A stretch of 64,000 bases of DNA from Ruminococcus sp. (GTDB lineage: Bacteria > Bacillota > Clostridia > Oscillospirales > Acutalibacteraceae): the NCBI GenBank assembly GCA_017458845.1, contig JAFSZY010000014.1, forward strand, positions 124,001-188,000. The letters run 5' to 3'. This document shows positions 16,376-26,269 of the stretch, in pieces. A program made the translations under genes and the position numbers. Under the pieces are notes generated by a model that saw only the letters and a list, made by a program, of their open reading frames with translations, was not told the DNA's origin and did no database searches. How positions within the stretch are numbered: the stretch's first letter is position 1; every line of letters starts with the position of its first letter.

Positions 16376-17667
16376 TATTCTTCCTCAAATCTAACTTTAA
16401 TTGAATTAGCGTGCGCTGTCAGTCCCTCAATATCAGCAAATCTTATTATATCCTCGCTGTCAGTTTTCAACGCGTCCTCTGTATAATAAATGAAGCTGGA
16501 CTTTTTGACAAAGCTGTCAACTGACAAAGGACTGAAGAATCTTGCGGTACCGCTTGTGGGCAAAACGTGGTTAGGACCAGCAAAATAATCCCCAAGAGGC
16601 TCGGGACTGTAATTGCCGAGGAATACAGAGCCCGCGTTATCGAGCTTTCCTATATATTCCATAGCGTCTGCGCAGCATACTTCAAGGTGCTCGGGAGCAA
16701 GCTCGTTGGCGAAATCAACTGCCTGATTGAGATCTGAACATACTATAATTGCTCCGTAGTTTTTAAGGCTTTCGGTAATTATATCTTTTCTTTCAAGCGC
16801 GGCAACCTGACGCTTAAGCTCAGATTTCACACTATCGGCAAGTTTCTGTGAATTTGTGAGCAATATTGAACTCGCGAGTTTATCGTGTTCAGCCTGGCTC
16901 ATCAAGTCAGCCGCCAAGAACTTAGGATTGGCGGTTTCGTCAGCAATAATAAGTATCTCGCTGGGTCCCGCTATCATATCGATATCTACAACGCCGTATA
17001 AAAGCTTTTTGGCTGTCGCTACAAAGATATTGCCGGGACCTACGATTTTATCCACTTTAGGAACAAGCTTGGTGCCGTAAGCCAAAGCGGCTACAGCCTG
17101 AGCTCCTCCCATAAGAAATATGCGGTCAACACCCGCTATCTTTGCCGCGGCGATAATGTCGGGATTAGGCGTTCCGTCTTTTGAAGGCGGTGTTGTCATA
17201 ACTATTTCTTTACATCCCGCAAGCTTGGCGGGAATAGCGTTCATAAGTACAGACGACGGATACGCCGCAGTACCGCCGGGTACATATAGTCCTACCCTAT
17301 GTAAACCTCTGACGCGCTGTCCCATAATAACGCCGTTATCCTTGGTGGTCAGCCACGACTGAGTAATTTGTCTTTTATGGAAATCTTCTATATTAGCCGC
17401 GGCTTTCTTTAATGTTTCGATATAATCCTTGTCGCAGTTTGAAATTATTTCATCAATTTCTTCTTTTGAAATTTCAACTTTCTCGGGAGCTTTTCCGTCG
17501 AATTTAACCGTATAATCAAATACAGCTTTGTCACCGTTCAGTTTTACATTATCGAGAATATCCTTGACAATTAAACTAACGTCTTTAGCTCCGCTTTGTG
17601 AGCGCTCCTTTAATGTGTTTATAAAGCTGTATTCGTCTTTGCCGTTAGCTATTACTGTTGTTATCAT
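16375..17667 (-). CDS. hisD: Histidinol dehydrogenase
   Basis: Zinc enzyme that makes the last two oxidations from histidinol to histidine, using NAD. 430 residues, full length. The conserved blocks GPGNIFVATAKKL, IAGPSEILIIADE, the zinc-site SQAEHD and AGPNHVLPTSGTARF are intact. It starts 23 bases inside the end of hisG, an overlap typical of this operon. Confidence 0.96.
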   Translation of the reverse strand: MITTVIANGKDEYSFINTLKERSQSGAKDVSLIVKDILDNVKLNGDKAVFDYTVKFDGKAPEKVEISKEEIDEIISNCDKDYIETLKKAAANIEDFHKRQITQSWLTTKDNGVIMGQRVRGLHRVGLYVPGGTAAYPSSVLMNAIPAKLAGCKEIVMTTPPSKDGTPNPDIIAAAKIAGVDRIFLMGGAQAVAALAYGTKLVPKVDKIVGPGNIFVATAKKLLYGVVDIDMIAGPSEILIIADETANPKFLAADLMSQAEHDKLASSILLTNSQKLADSVKSELKRQVAALERKDIITESLKNYGAIIVCSDLNQAVDFANELAPEHLEVCCADAMEYIGKLDNAGSVFLGNYSPEPLGDYFAGPNHVLPTSGTARFFSPLSVDSFVKKSSFIYYTEDALKTDSEDIIRFADIEGLTAHANSIKVRFEEE

Positions 17668-18295
17668 TTATAGTTACAGCCTCCATTTTACTGACTAAAT
17701 CTTCTATCTCGTTTTTTCTTAATTTTAAGCTTGCCGTATTGGCGATTAACCTAGCGGAAATATCGGTAACATAATCCTTGACCTCTAGATTATTTGCTTT
17801 TAATGTTGAACCGGTCTCGACAATATCGACAATTCCGTCCGATAAGCCTACAAGCGGAGCAAGCTCAACAGAACCCTCAATCTTAATAACACGAACATCC
17901 ATATTCTTGCTTTCAAAGAATTTGCGTGTAACATTGGGGTATTTTGTAGCGACAGTCTTAGAACCGTAGCCGTGATAAAAGTCTACGTTCTTCCTGCCCG
18001 CTAAAGCAAATCTGCATTTACCAAAGCCTAAATCCAGCAATTCGTAGAATGATGAGCCGTTCTCGAGGATTGTATCTTTGCCTACCACACCTAAATCACA
18101 CACGCCATGCTCGACATATGTTATAACATCAGCGGCTTTGGCAAGAACGACCTCAAACTCGCCGTCACCGATATTCATAATCAGCTTTCTGCCCTTGTTA
18201 TGAACCTCGTCGCAGTTGTAACCGAGCTTTTCAAACAATTCAATTGTTTTCTTTTCAAGTCTGCCCTTTGTCAGGGCTATTCTAAGCGGTTTCAT
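17645..18295 (-). CDS. hisG: ATP phosphoribosyltransferase, short catalytic form
   Basis: First committed step of histidine synthesis: ATP plus PRPP to phosphoribosyl-ATP. 216 residues, lacking the C-terminal regulatory domain of the long form; such HisG(S) proteins are active and histidine-sensitive only in complex with HisZ, encoded directly upstream with an ATGA overlap. The blocks RIALTKGRLEKKTIELFEK, DLGVVGKD and the PRPP-site segment DGIVDIVETGSTL are clear. Confidence 0.96.
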   Translation of the reverse strand: MKPLRIALTKGRLEKKTIELFEKLGYNCDEVHNKGRKLIMNIGDGEFEVVLAKAADVITYVEHGVCDLGVVGKDTILENGSSFYELLDLGFGKCRFALAGRKNVDFYHGYGSKTVATKYPNVTRKFFESKNMDVRVIKIEGSVELAPLVGLSDGIVDIVETGSTLKANNLEVKDYVTDISARLIANTASLKLRKNEIEDLVSKMEAVTINDNNSNS

Positions 18296-19452
18296 ATTAT
18301 CTCAAACTCTTTTATTCCTAATTTTTCGGCAAATTCTCTGGCTTCCTTCTCATCAGATAAATCAGAAAACTGCGCTTTAACGCCTTCTTTAACAAGCTTT
18401 GCCGTATACTCAACAGCCTTCATCACGCTGTCGTCGGACTTAGCGAAAACAAGAACCTCGGGAAGGTTTTTGCGGGATTTATATCTTGCCTTTTCAGCGA
18501 TATGATTGATATTGATAGCAAAACCCGCGGCGCCCATAGGTATATCGGTCTTGTCAAAAATCTTGTCGTAACGACCTCCCGAGAGAACAGCGTCGCCGTA
18601 TCCGAGAATGTACCCGGAAAATACTATTCCGCTGTAATACTCGTTGCGCTGAACCAGACCCAAATCCAAGCTGAGCTTATCTCCGAGATTAAGACTCTGA
18701 AGCATTTGATAAAGTGATTTTAAATAGTCGATAGCCTGTAACGATTTCTTGGATTTTATAATATTTTCGGCTTTTTCAAAAACTTCATCTCCGCCGAAAA
18801 GCGACGGTAAACTGCGGATTGCCGCAGTAATTTCATTTTGATGAAGCTTATCAAGACAGTCATTGAGAGCGGAATAGTTTTTGTTCTCAATATACGTTTT
18901 AATCTGTTCCTTCTGGTTTTCGTCGGCTTCCAGCTCATCAGACAAAGCGTTAAAAATTTGAGAGTGACCGATTTCAAGCCTGAAATTATCAGATACTGCG
19001 GACATACTTTCTACCGCGGTAGTAATAACCTCAATGTCCGCCCTCTTGCCTGTGGAACCAATGAGCTCAACACCGAGCTGAATTATCTCATTGGATCGAC
19101 CTGTAAGTCCCGGATTATTACGATAAACAGGCTGATTATAGTATAGCCTTACGGGAAAAACCTCGTTTTGAAGCCTTGTAGTAACCAAGCGCGCGATTGG
19201 CAAGGTGGAATCGGGACGTACAACTACTATCCTGCCTGAGTTATCGCTCGTTTTAAACATACTTTCCTGAGAGATACCGCTTGACTCTGCTGAAAATAAA
19301 TCAAAGAATTCCAGCCCCGGTGTAATAACCTGATGGAATTGATGATTAATGAAAATCTTTTCAATTTTTTTACAAACATAATTCACCGCGGTACATTCTT
19401 TGAATAAATAATCCTTTGTACCTTCGGGTGTGATTCTTAAATTATAGTTCAA
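18292..19452 (-). CDS. hisZ: ATP phosphoribosyltransferase regulatory subunit
   Basis: Catalytically inactive paralogue of histidyl-tRNA synthetase that binds histidine and controls HisG. 386 residues with class II synthetase motifs (VVRPDSTLPIARL, VYRNNPGLTGRSNE) and no anticodon-binding domain, which separates it from HisS. The start is TTG at 19452 with AAAGGTGAT upstream. It is the first gene of the operon, with a strong promoter 32 bases upstream and a small dyad between promoter and start. The 5' leader of roughly 25 bases is too short for a T-box. Confidence 0.92.
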   Translation of the reverse strand: MNYNLRITPEGTKDYLFKECTAVNYVCKKIEKIFINHQFHQVITPGLEFFDLFSAESSGISQESMFKTSDNSGRIVVVRPDSTLPIARLVTTRLQNEVFPVRLYYNQPVYRNNPGLTGRSNEIIQLGVELIGSTGKRADIEVITTAVESMSAVSDNFRLEIGHSQIFNALSDELEADENQKEQIKTYIENKNYSALNDCLDKLHQNEITAAIRSLPSLFGGDEVFEKAENIIKSKKSLQAIDYLKSLYQMLQSLNLGDKLSLDLGLVQRNEYYSGIVFSGYILGYGDAVLSGGRYDKIFDKTDIPMGAAGFAININHIAEKARYKSRKNLPEVLVFAKSDDSVMKAVEYTAKLVKEGVKAQFSDLSDEKEAREFAEKLGIKEFEII

Positions 19453-19470
19453 AAAATATCACCTTTCGCT

Positions 19471-19482
19471 TTAGCGTGCTAA
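19471..19482. promoter_or_regulatory. Dyad TTAGC-GT-GCTAA, possible his operator
   Basis: A perfect 5-bp inverted repeat with a 2-base centre lies one base downstream of the -10 box and over the expected start of the hisZ transcript. A repressor bound here would block transcription. A TrpR-like HisR/YerC regulator has been predicted for his operons in Firmicutes, but I cannot confirm that this is its site. Confidence 0.45.
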
Positions 19483-19483
19483 C

Positions 19484-19512
19484 ATATTAACACATAAAAG
19501 TGACAATGTCAA
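19484..19512 (-). promoter_or_regulatory. SigA-type promoter of the his operon
   Basis: On the minus strand a perfect TTGACA (19507-19512) and TAATAT (19484-19489) are 17 bp apart. The -35 box overlaps the last codons and stop of the upstream transporter gene. Confidence 0.85.
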
Positions 19513-20828
19513 GTTTTCTCTTTTTCTTCTTCGGTTAAAGCTTCGGTATCAGGTGTTTCGTCGTTGCTTTCAATTTCTTCAATCAATTCTTCTTTTCCTT
19601 TGAGTTCATCATCAATTGTCGAATTTTTGCGTGACTTTTTTGCCTTAACATTGGTCAGTTTATTTGAATTTATAACGTTCATACTGATTACACGTTCAGC
19701 GTTATCACCCTTCATAGCAATCCTCTTGCGGGTTTTTCTGCCTATTAATGTATAAATCGAAGCGAATATCGGTGTGCCTAGTATCATTCCGGGAATACCG
19801 AATAACGCTCCCGCCACCATCACCGAGAACAATGACCAGAATCCGATTAATCCAACTGAAGAACCGACAATCTTGGGGTTTATAAGATTTCCGTCAATCT
19901 GCTGAATAACAAATATCATAGCAATAAAAATCAAGGAATCCCACGGAGAAACAAGTAAAAGCAGAAACGCGCTTGGTATAGCTCCGATAAAAGGTCCAAA
20001 GAACGGGATAATATTGCATATTGCGATGATTACGCTAATCAGCGGAGCATACGGGAGATTGACAATAACCATACATACAAAGCACATTATTCCGACAATA
20101 GCGGAATCCAGAATCTTGCCAACCAGGAATTTACCGCATTTTTCATCAGATACATTTATGATCTCGTAAATTGTCGGCATCCATTTTGTAGGTAAAAAAG
20201 CCGCGCCCAAACGCTTGAACTGATTAAAGAGAAATTCTTTGTTAACGAGCATATAAATCGATAATACAAGCGCCATAATCCAGTTATAGAATACAGTAAT
20301 CGTACCTGAAACAGCCGAAAAAACCTTTCCGACATTATCCATACTCGCCATCTCTTTGGCTTTTGAGATAAGAAAACTATTAAAGTTATCAAAAATAGAC
20401 AAATCCAGACCGAGGTGCTCCTTTATCCACGCACCAAGGTCCTTAGTGTATATTTCAAAAGAGTTCATATAACTCGGGATATTCTTAACAAGATTATTTA
20501 AGTTTTTGCTGAGCTGAGGCACCAAAAGGGAAATCAAAAACGTGATTAATCCGAACACGATAATGTACGCTACAACAAGGGAAACGCCCTTGTTAATCTT
20601 TTGGAACCACGTTGCCTTTATCCTTCCGAACACTTTTTTGCGGAAAAACCTATACGGAAAATTCATTATATAAGCAATACCGAAGGCATATATAAACGGT
20701 GTAAGTATCGCAAATAATGTGCCTACACCAGAAAAGATATAGCCCATATTGTCTTTGAGATAAAGCAATAATACCGCAAATACAATACAGATTAACCAAC
20801 CGGCAAGTTTATTGAATTGCTTTTTCAT
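19509..20828 (-). CDS. AI-2E family transporter (TqsA/YhhQ-like permease family)
   Basis: 439 residues with about eight hydrophobic segments and the family block LISVIIAICNIIPFFGPFIGAIPSAFLLLL with its following GNLINPKIVG motif. Members of the AI-2E (PF01594) family include proteins that export autoinducer-2 and Na+/H+ antiporters, so the substrate here is not known. The last 60 residues form a strongly acidic glutamate-rich cytosolic tail. It follows polC by 14 bases with AAGGAATG as ribosome site, so it is probably read from the polC unit. No terminator separates it from the his promoter. Confidence 0.85.
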   Translation of the reverse strand: MKKQFNKLAGWLICIVFAVLLLYLKDNMGYIFSGVGTLFAILTPFIYAFGIAYIMNFPYRFFRKKVFGRIKATWFQKINKGVSLVVAYIIVFGLITFLISLLVPQLSKNLNNLVKNIPSYMNSFEIYTKDLGAWIKEHLGLDLSIFDNFNSFLISKAKEMASMDNVGKVFSAVSGTITVFYNWIMALVLSIYMLVNKEFLFNQFKRLGAAFLPTKWMPTIYEIINVSDEKCGKFLVGKILDSAIVGIMCFVCMVIVNLPYAPLISVIIAICNIIPFFGPFIGAIPSAFLLLLVSPWDSLIFIAMIFVIQQIDGNLINPKIVGSSVGLIGFWSLFSVMVAGALFGIPGMILGTPIFASIYTLIGRKTRKRIAMKGDNAERVISMNVINSNKLTNVKAKKSRKNSTIDDELKGKEELIEEIESNDETPDTEALTEEEKEKT

Positions 20829-20842
20829 ATGCTCATTCCTTT

Positions 20843-23800
20843 CTACATTCCGAAAAGCGACATCTGAGCGCTTTCATCCATTCCGTCCAACGCCCCGCAT
20901 TCGCGTAAAGTTTCGATTACGGATTTAGACGCTTTGGTCTTTAGCTGCATATCCTCAATTGAAAGATATTCATACTTTTTACCCGCTTCAGCAAGCGCCT
21001 CGGCGGCGGATTCGCCTACTCCGTCCAAAGCGCAGAACGGGATTCTGATTTTACCATCCTCTACTTTAAACATTTTGGCTTCGGATTTGTATATATCAAC
21101 AGGCAAGACCTCAATACCGCGCGCCATCATCTCGTTTATAATCTGGAGAACGGCGTGCTCGGCGTTTTCCTTTGCGCTGGCTTCGTAGCCTTTCTGTTTG
21201 ATATCTTTCATTTTTGCCTCAACGGCAGCTCTCCCCTTCATTACCGTTGAACCGTCAAAATTATCGTTTCGAACAGTGAAATAGGCTGCATAGTACTCAA
21301 TTGGCTTGTGAACCTTGTACCAACCGAGCCTCAAAGCCGCAATCATATATGCTGCGGCGTGAGCCTTGGGAAACATATACTTGATTTTAAGGCAGGAATC
21401 TATGTACCACTGAGGAACATTATTTTCTTTAAAAGCATTATAATGTTCTTCGTTAAAGAGCTTTGAGGCGTTGCCCTTACGGGTGATTTCCATTATTTTG
21501 AACGCCATACTCGGCTCTAAGCCCTTGTGAAGCAGATACGTCATAATGGAATCTCGCGTACCTATAACATCGGAGATGGTACAGATACCGTCCTTTATGA
21601 GCTCCTGAGCGTTTCCGAGCCATACGTCAGTACCGTGAGACAAGCCCGAAATCTGCAATAAATCTGAGAATGTTTTGGGTTTAGCTTCTATGAGCATTCC
21701 TCTGACAAAGCTTGTCCCGCATTCAGGCAATGAAAGCGTGCCTGTCTCACAGGCTATATCGGCTTCGGTAACTCCTAGCGCTTTCGGTGAAGTGAACAGC
21801 GACATAACGTCGGGGTCGCTCATACTCACATCCATTACGGGAATTCCTGTGAATTCTTCAAGATAGTGGTAGATTGACGGAACATCGTGTCCGAGCTCAT
21901 CGAGCTTTGTTATTGTATCATGAATTGAATGGAAATCAAAGTGAGTGGTTATATTGTCTGAGTTAACATCATTGGCGGGGTGCTGAACAGGGCAAAAATC
22001 ATAAATCTCGTAATCCCTTGGAACAACAACCATTCCGCCGGGGTGCTGACCTGTTGTTCGTTTGATATCAGTACAGCCGATTGCGAGGCGGTTTTCCTCT
22101 GCCTTATGGAAAACCTTGCCGTTTTCCTCGGCGAACTTGCGAACAAATCCGATAGCTGTCTTATCGGCGACTGTCGAAATTGTACCCGCCTTGAAAACGT
22201 GGTCTCTGCCGAACAACTCCTCTGTGTATCTGTGAGCCTTGGACTGATATTCGCCGCTGAAATTGAGGTCGATATCGGGAACCTTGTCTCCTTTAAAACC
22301 GAGGAAGGTTTCAAAAGGGATTTCGTGACCGTCACGGTCCATTGAGGTACCGCATTCGGGGCAATCCTTGGCGGGCATATCAAAGCCGGAACCGTACTCA
22401 CCGCGCTCAAAGAATTCGCTATGCTTACATTTGGGGCAAACATAGTGCGGACATAGCGGATTCACCTCTGAGATACCCGACATAGTAGCAACGAATGAGG
22501 AGCCTACACTGCCTCGGGAGCCTACCAGATATCCGTGCGCCTCACTGTCAGCTACAAGCTTCTGAGCTGTCATATACAATACTGAATAACCGTATTTATT
22601 GATTGCGTCGAGCTCCTTTTTTAGACGGGCTTCTACAATCGGCGGCAAAGGATCGCCGTAACGGGCTTTAGTCCTCTCCCACGTAATCTGATTAAGCTGT
22701 TCCTCCGCTCCCTCGATAAACGGCGGATAGTTGCCGTCGGGAATCGGTTGAATCGATTCAATGCTGTCGGCAATTTTATTGGTGTTTTCTACAACAATCT
22801 CGTATGCTTTTTCTTCACCGAGATAGCTGAATTCTTCAAGCATTTCCTTAGTTGTTCTGTAATAGAGGGGAGCCTGATTCTGAGCGTCGGAATAACCCTG
22901 TCCCGCCTGAAGAATCATTCGGAAGTCAGCGTCGGTCGGGTCCATAAAGTGTACGTCACAAGTAGCTACGACGGGAATATTCAGTTCTTCGCCAAGCTTT
23001 ACAATCTGTCGGTTAAGGTCTTGCAGGTCAGTTTCGCTTTTACAAACACCGCTTCTTAGCAAAAATTCGTTGTTAGCGGTGGGCTGAACTTCAAGGTAAT
23101 CGTGGAATTTAGCGATTTTACGGATTTCATCCTTTGGTTTACCGCCGATAATCGCTCTCATCAGCTGTCCCGCTTCACAGGCGGAGCCGATAAGCAACCC
23201 TTCCCTGTGCTTTACAAGCAGGGATTTGGGAATTCTGGGTTTTTTATAGAAATAATCAAGATGGCTGTATGAAATTAATTTATATAGGTTTTTAAGACCC
23301 GTGAGGTTTTTAACAAGGATAATCTGGTGATATGTTGGGAGCTTCTTGTAATCTCCGCCCTCAATCTTTGTATTGATATCCTTAACGTCAAAAATCTTAT
23401 AATCTTCTTTGAGCCTGCGGCAAAGCTCGATAAAAATATTGGAGAGCATTTCCGCGTCGTCTGTGGCTCTGTGGTGATTAAAGTCGCCTAAACGAAGATA
23501 TTTAGCTACAGTATCAAGCTTGCAATTCTTTATATCCTTGAGAATAGAGCGGCATATAACAACCGTATCAATAGATGTGAGGTTGTATCCCACACCCATA
23601 TTCTCGCACGCGGCTCGTATGAAGCTTGTATCAAAAGGAGCGTTGTGCGCTACAAGGATATTATCTCCCGCGAAATCAAGGAAAGCCATTACTGCATCCG
23701 CCTGTGACGGAGCGTCCTTAACCATTGAATCAGTGATACCCGTTAGCTGTGTAATCTTTGACGGGATAGGCATTTCGGGATTGGCGAATGTGGAGAAAGT

Positions 23801-25210
23801 ATCGGTAATCTTGCCGTTTTCAATTTTAACAGCGCCGATTTCCGTTATTTTATCGTTCTTTGCCGAAAGTCCCGTTGTCTCTATGTCAAAGCATATAAAA
23901 GTGCCGTCAAGACTGCCTGAGGCGAAGCCCGAAACAGAGTCTACAAGGTCATCTATAAAATAGGCTTCTGTCCCGTAAAGAATTTTAATCTTTTGTTCTT
24001 CTTTATTTATTCTCTTAGCGGCGTTCATTGCGTCAGGGAAAGCTTGAGCTACGCCGTGGTCGGTTATAGCAATAGCCGTATGTCCCCATGAAGCCGCTCG
24101 GTTAATCAAATCACTCGCTGAGTTCATTCCGTCCATCTGCGACATATTGGTATGCAGATGCAGTTCTACGCGCTTTTTAGGCGCATTATCGGTAACCTTA
24201 ACCTTTTGAACAGTTCCTATGGAACGAGCGTTAATAACAATACCGCCTGCGTATTTATCAAATTCAACATCGCCGTTTACAACTATAGCGTTACCTTTTT
24301 TTATCTGCTCTACAACAGCAGTCTGATTAATAGGACCAAAAACTTTAACAGTGATGGAGTTCGTATAATCGGTTATATCAATTGTAAAAATGTTCTTATC
24401 GCCTGTGCGCGTAACCTTCTTTGTGGTCTCGATTACATCGCCCCATACGCATACTTTACCCGAGTCATACTCAACCATATCTATAGGGATGAGCTTACCT
24501 CTAATCATTTTACCATAAAGCGGGCGTATAGACTTTTTAATAATCTGAGGCTTTAAGAAATCACCTTTACGAACCTCAATCTCCTGAGCAGCATCATCAG
24601 CGCGATTTTGAGCATTTTGTTTGAAAGCTTCTTTCTCATCCTCGAGTATTTCGGCGTATTTTTCAAGGCTTTCACGTCTAATCTTTTCCTCGGTGTTCTG
24701 CTGAAATTCCTGATAATCCTCGCTGTCTCCGTCAACTTCGGTAACTCCGCTGTAGGTAACGCGAATGATTAATCCAAATTCATTCATAACAAGTCGCGAA
24801 AGCTCGGCTTTGAAATTGACGCTGTCAAGCAGAGCTTTGCCGCCGTTTTTGAGAGTGATGTTTAAAACTTCGCCGTCAAAATCTGTATCGCAATTGCCAA
24901 AAGTACCATTAATTCTCGGAATTGAGATTTTAAGCTCCTCAACAAGCTCGGTGAAATACTCGGGACTAAAAAGCTCTTTCTTGAATCTCGGTTTAATCTC
25001 AGCTTTAGCAAGCGCAAGCTTGGACTTTTTTAAAGCGTTTTCCGCGTTATGTAAATCTTTACGCGGTACAAGCTTGTCCAACTCAATATATACAGCCGCT
25101 GTTCTGAGAGCGGCGTTAGTATCGGCTTTTATAATTTTGGCGTCAAGAATTGAGGGATTTATTAAATTTTCATCTACAAAATTATTGAATACTTCCCTGA
25201 ATTTTACCAT
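20843..25210 (-). CDS. polC: DNA polymerase III, PolC type
   Basis: Replicative polymerase of Firmicutes, 1455 residues, full length. In order: N-terminal domain, OB fold (about 235-330), PHP domain starting VELHLHTNMSQMDG (about 347), proofreading exonuclease with FDIETTGLS (about 442) inserted in the PHP domain, a four-cysteine zinc finger (CPKCKH...CPECG, about 925) and the catalytic palm with PDIDLNFSG (about 980), ending in a short SLFGM that resembles a clamp-binding peptide. The start follows ispG by one base with only a weak purine-rich site, suggesting coupling. proS, often between ispG and polC, is absent. Confidence 0.97.
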   Translation of the reverse strand: MVKFREVFNNFVDENLINPSILDAKIIKADTNAALRTAAVYIELDKLVPRKDLHNAENALKKSKLALAKAEIKPRFKKELFSPEYFTELVEELKISIPRINGTFGNCDTDFDGEVLNITLKNGGKALLDSVNFKAELSRLVMNEFGLIIRVTYSGVTEVDGDSEDYQEFQQNTEEKIRRESLEKYAEILEDEKEAFKQNAQNRADDAAQEIEVRKGDFLKPQIIKKSIRPLYGKMIRGKLIPIDMVEYDSGKVCVWGDVIETTKKVTRTGDKNIFTIDITDYTNSITVKVFGPINQTAVVEQIKKGNAIVVNGDVEFDKYAGGIVINARSIGTVQKVKVTDNAPKKRVELHLHTNMSQMDGMNSASDLINRAASWGHTAIAITDHGVAQAFPDAMNAAKRINKEEQKIKILYGTEAYFIDDLVDSVSGFASGSLDGTFICFDIETTGLSAKNDKITEIGAVKIENGKITDTFSTFANPEMPIPSKITQLTGITDSMVKDAPSQADAVMAFLDFAGDNILVAHNAPFDTSFIRAACENMGVGYNLTSIDTVVICRSILKDIKNCKLDTVAKYLRLGDFNHHRATDDAEMLSNIFIELCRRLKEDYKIFDVKDINTKIEGGDYKKLPTYHQIILVKNLTGLKNLYKLISYSHLDYFYKKPRIPKSLLVKHREGLLIGSACEAGQLMRAIIGGKPKDEIRKIAKFHDYLEVQPTANNEFLLRSGVCKSETDLQDLNRQIVKLGEELNIPVVATCDVHFMDPTDADFRMILQAGQGYSDAQNQAPLYYRTTKEMLEEFSYLGEEKAYEIVVENTNKIADSIESIQPIPDGNYPPFIEGAEEQLNQITWERTKARYGDPLPPIVEARLKKELDAINKYGYSVLYMTAQKLVADSEAHGYLVGSRGSVGSSFVATMSGISEVNPLCPHYVCPKCKHSEFFERGEYGSGFDMPAKDCPECGTSMDRDGHEIPFETFLGFKGDKVPDIDLNFSGEYQSKAHRYTEELFGRDHVFKAGTISTVADKTAIGFVRKFAEENGKVFHKAEENRLAIGCTDIKRTTGQHPGGMVVVPRDYEIYDFCPVQHPANDVNSDNITTHFDFHSIHDTITKLDELGHDVPSIYHYLEEFTGIPVMDVSMSDPDVMSLFTSPKALGVTEADIACETGTLSLPECGTSFVRGMLIEAKPKTFSDLLQISGLSHGTDVWLGNAQELIKDGICTISDVIGTRDSIMTYLLHKGLEPSMAFKIMEITRKGNASKLFNEEHYNAFKENNVPQWYIDSCLKIKYMFPKAHAAAYMIAALRLGWYKVHKPIEYYAAYFTVRNDNFDGSTVMKGRAAVEAKMKDIKQKGYEASAKENAEHAVLQIINEMMARGIEVLPVDIYKSEAKMFKVEDGKIRIPFCALDGVGESAAEALAEAGKKYEYLSIEDMQLKTKASKSVIETLRECGALDGMDESAQMSLFGM

Positions 25211-25211
25211 T

Positions 25212-26258
25212 TTAACTATCTTTCTCTATTTCTTCAATCAAAGCGTCAACGAGTTTATCCTCGGGTACTTTGTATAATATTTCTCCCTTTTTAAATACAA
25301 GACCGTTTCCGTCGCCGCCAGCTATGCCGTAGTCAGCTTCTCTGGCTTCGCCCGGACCGTTCACAACACAACCCATAACAGCGACTTTAATATTCTTTTT
25401 GCAATCCTTAAGGCGTTCCTGAACCTCATTGGCAAGTGAGATAAGGTCTATTTTTGTTCTGCCGCAGGTGGGACAGGAAACAAACTGGACCCCGCCTTTC
25501 TCGATATCGAGAGCTTTTAAGATGTCGCGCGCGGCGTAAATCTCACGAACGGGGTCGGCTGTTAAGGATACTCTGATTGTATCGCCTATACCCCTGAGCA
25601 GGAGTGAACCAATACCCGCCGCGGACTTAATGAGTCCCATTCTCTCAGTCCCTGCTTCGGTAACACCGAGATGGAGCGGATAGTCACTGCGCTCGTTAGC
25701 TATTTCATAAGCTTTTATCATAGACGATACTGTAGAACTCTTCATTGAAAGCACAATATCGTCAAAGTCAAACTTTTCGAGCAAAGAAGCGTGATAAAGC
25801 GCGCTCTCTACCAAAGCTTCAGGCGTAGGTGAACCGTATTTAGCAAGAATCTCTTTCTCAACTGAGCCGCTGTTCACGCCTATTCTGATAGGAATATTGT
25901 TAGCCTTACAGGCGTCGGCAACAGCCTTTACTCTATCGTCTGAGCCAATGTTACCGGGGTTGATACGGATTTTATCAATACCCGCGGCAACTGACTCCAG
26001 CGCTAGCTTATAATCAAAATGAATATCCGCGACAAGCGGAGTGTTAACTGCTTCTTTTAAAGCGGGAATGAGCTTTACCGCATTCATATTAGGAATAGCG
26101 GCTCTTATAATATCGCATCCAGCGTCTTCTAGCGCTTTAGCTTGTTTTACGCTGTTTTCAATATCATCGGCGGGAATGTTGAGCATAGATTGAACTGCTA
26201 TGCGGTTGTTTCCGCCTATTTGTAAATTGCCTACTTTTACAATGTTTTTACTGCTCAT
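25212..26258 (-). CDS. ispG: HMBPP synthase IspG (GcpE)
   Basis: Iron-sulfur enzyme of the non-mevalonate isoprenoid pathway: reduces methylerythritol cyclodiphosphate to HMBPP. 348 residues, the two-domain bacterial form, with the three cluster cysteines in CPTCGRTK and GCVVNGPGEA and the TIM-barrel block IRINPGNIG. It lies between rseP and polC, 11 bases from rseP. dxr is two genes upstream and dxs, ispA are at 57-60 kb, so most of the pathway, apart from ispD, E, F and H, is represented in the window. Confidence 0.97.
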   Translation of the reverse strand: MSSKNIVKVGNLQIGGNNRIAVQSMLNIPADDIENSVKQAKALEDAGCDIIRAAIPNMNAVKLIPALKEAVNTPLVADIHFDYKLALESVAAGIDKIRINPGNIGSDDRVKAVADACKANNIPIRIGVNSGSVEKEILAKYGSPTPEALVESALYHASLLEKFDFDDIVLSMKSSTVSSMIKAYEIANERSDYPLHLGVTEAGTERMGLIKSAAGIGSLLLRGIGDTIRVSLTADPVREIYAARDILKALDIEKGGVQFVSCPTCGRTKIDLISLANEVQERLKDCKKNIKVAVMGCVVNGPGEAREADYGIAGGDGNGLVFKKGEILYKVPEDKLVDALIEEIEKDS

Positions 26259-26269
26259 AACGTCCTCCG

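Noticed and set aside
19453-19506. T-box or attenuator before hisZ
   Set aside because: Only about 25 bases of leader; no specifier loop or GGTGG-type antiterminator sequence.
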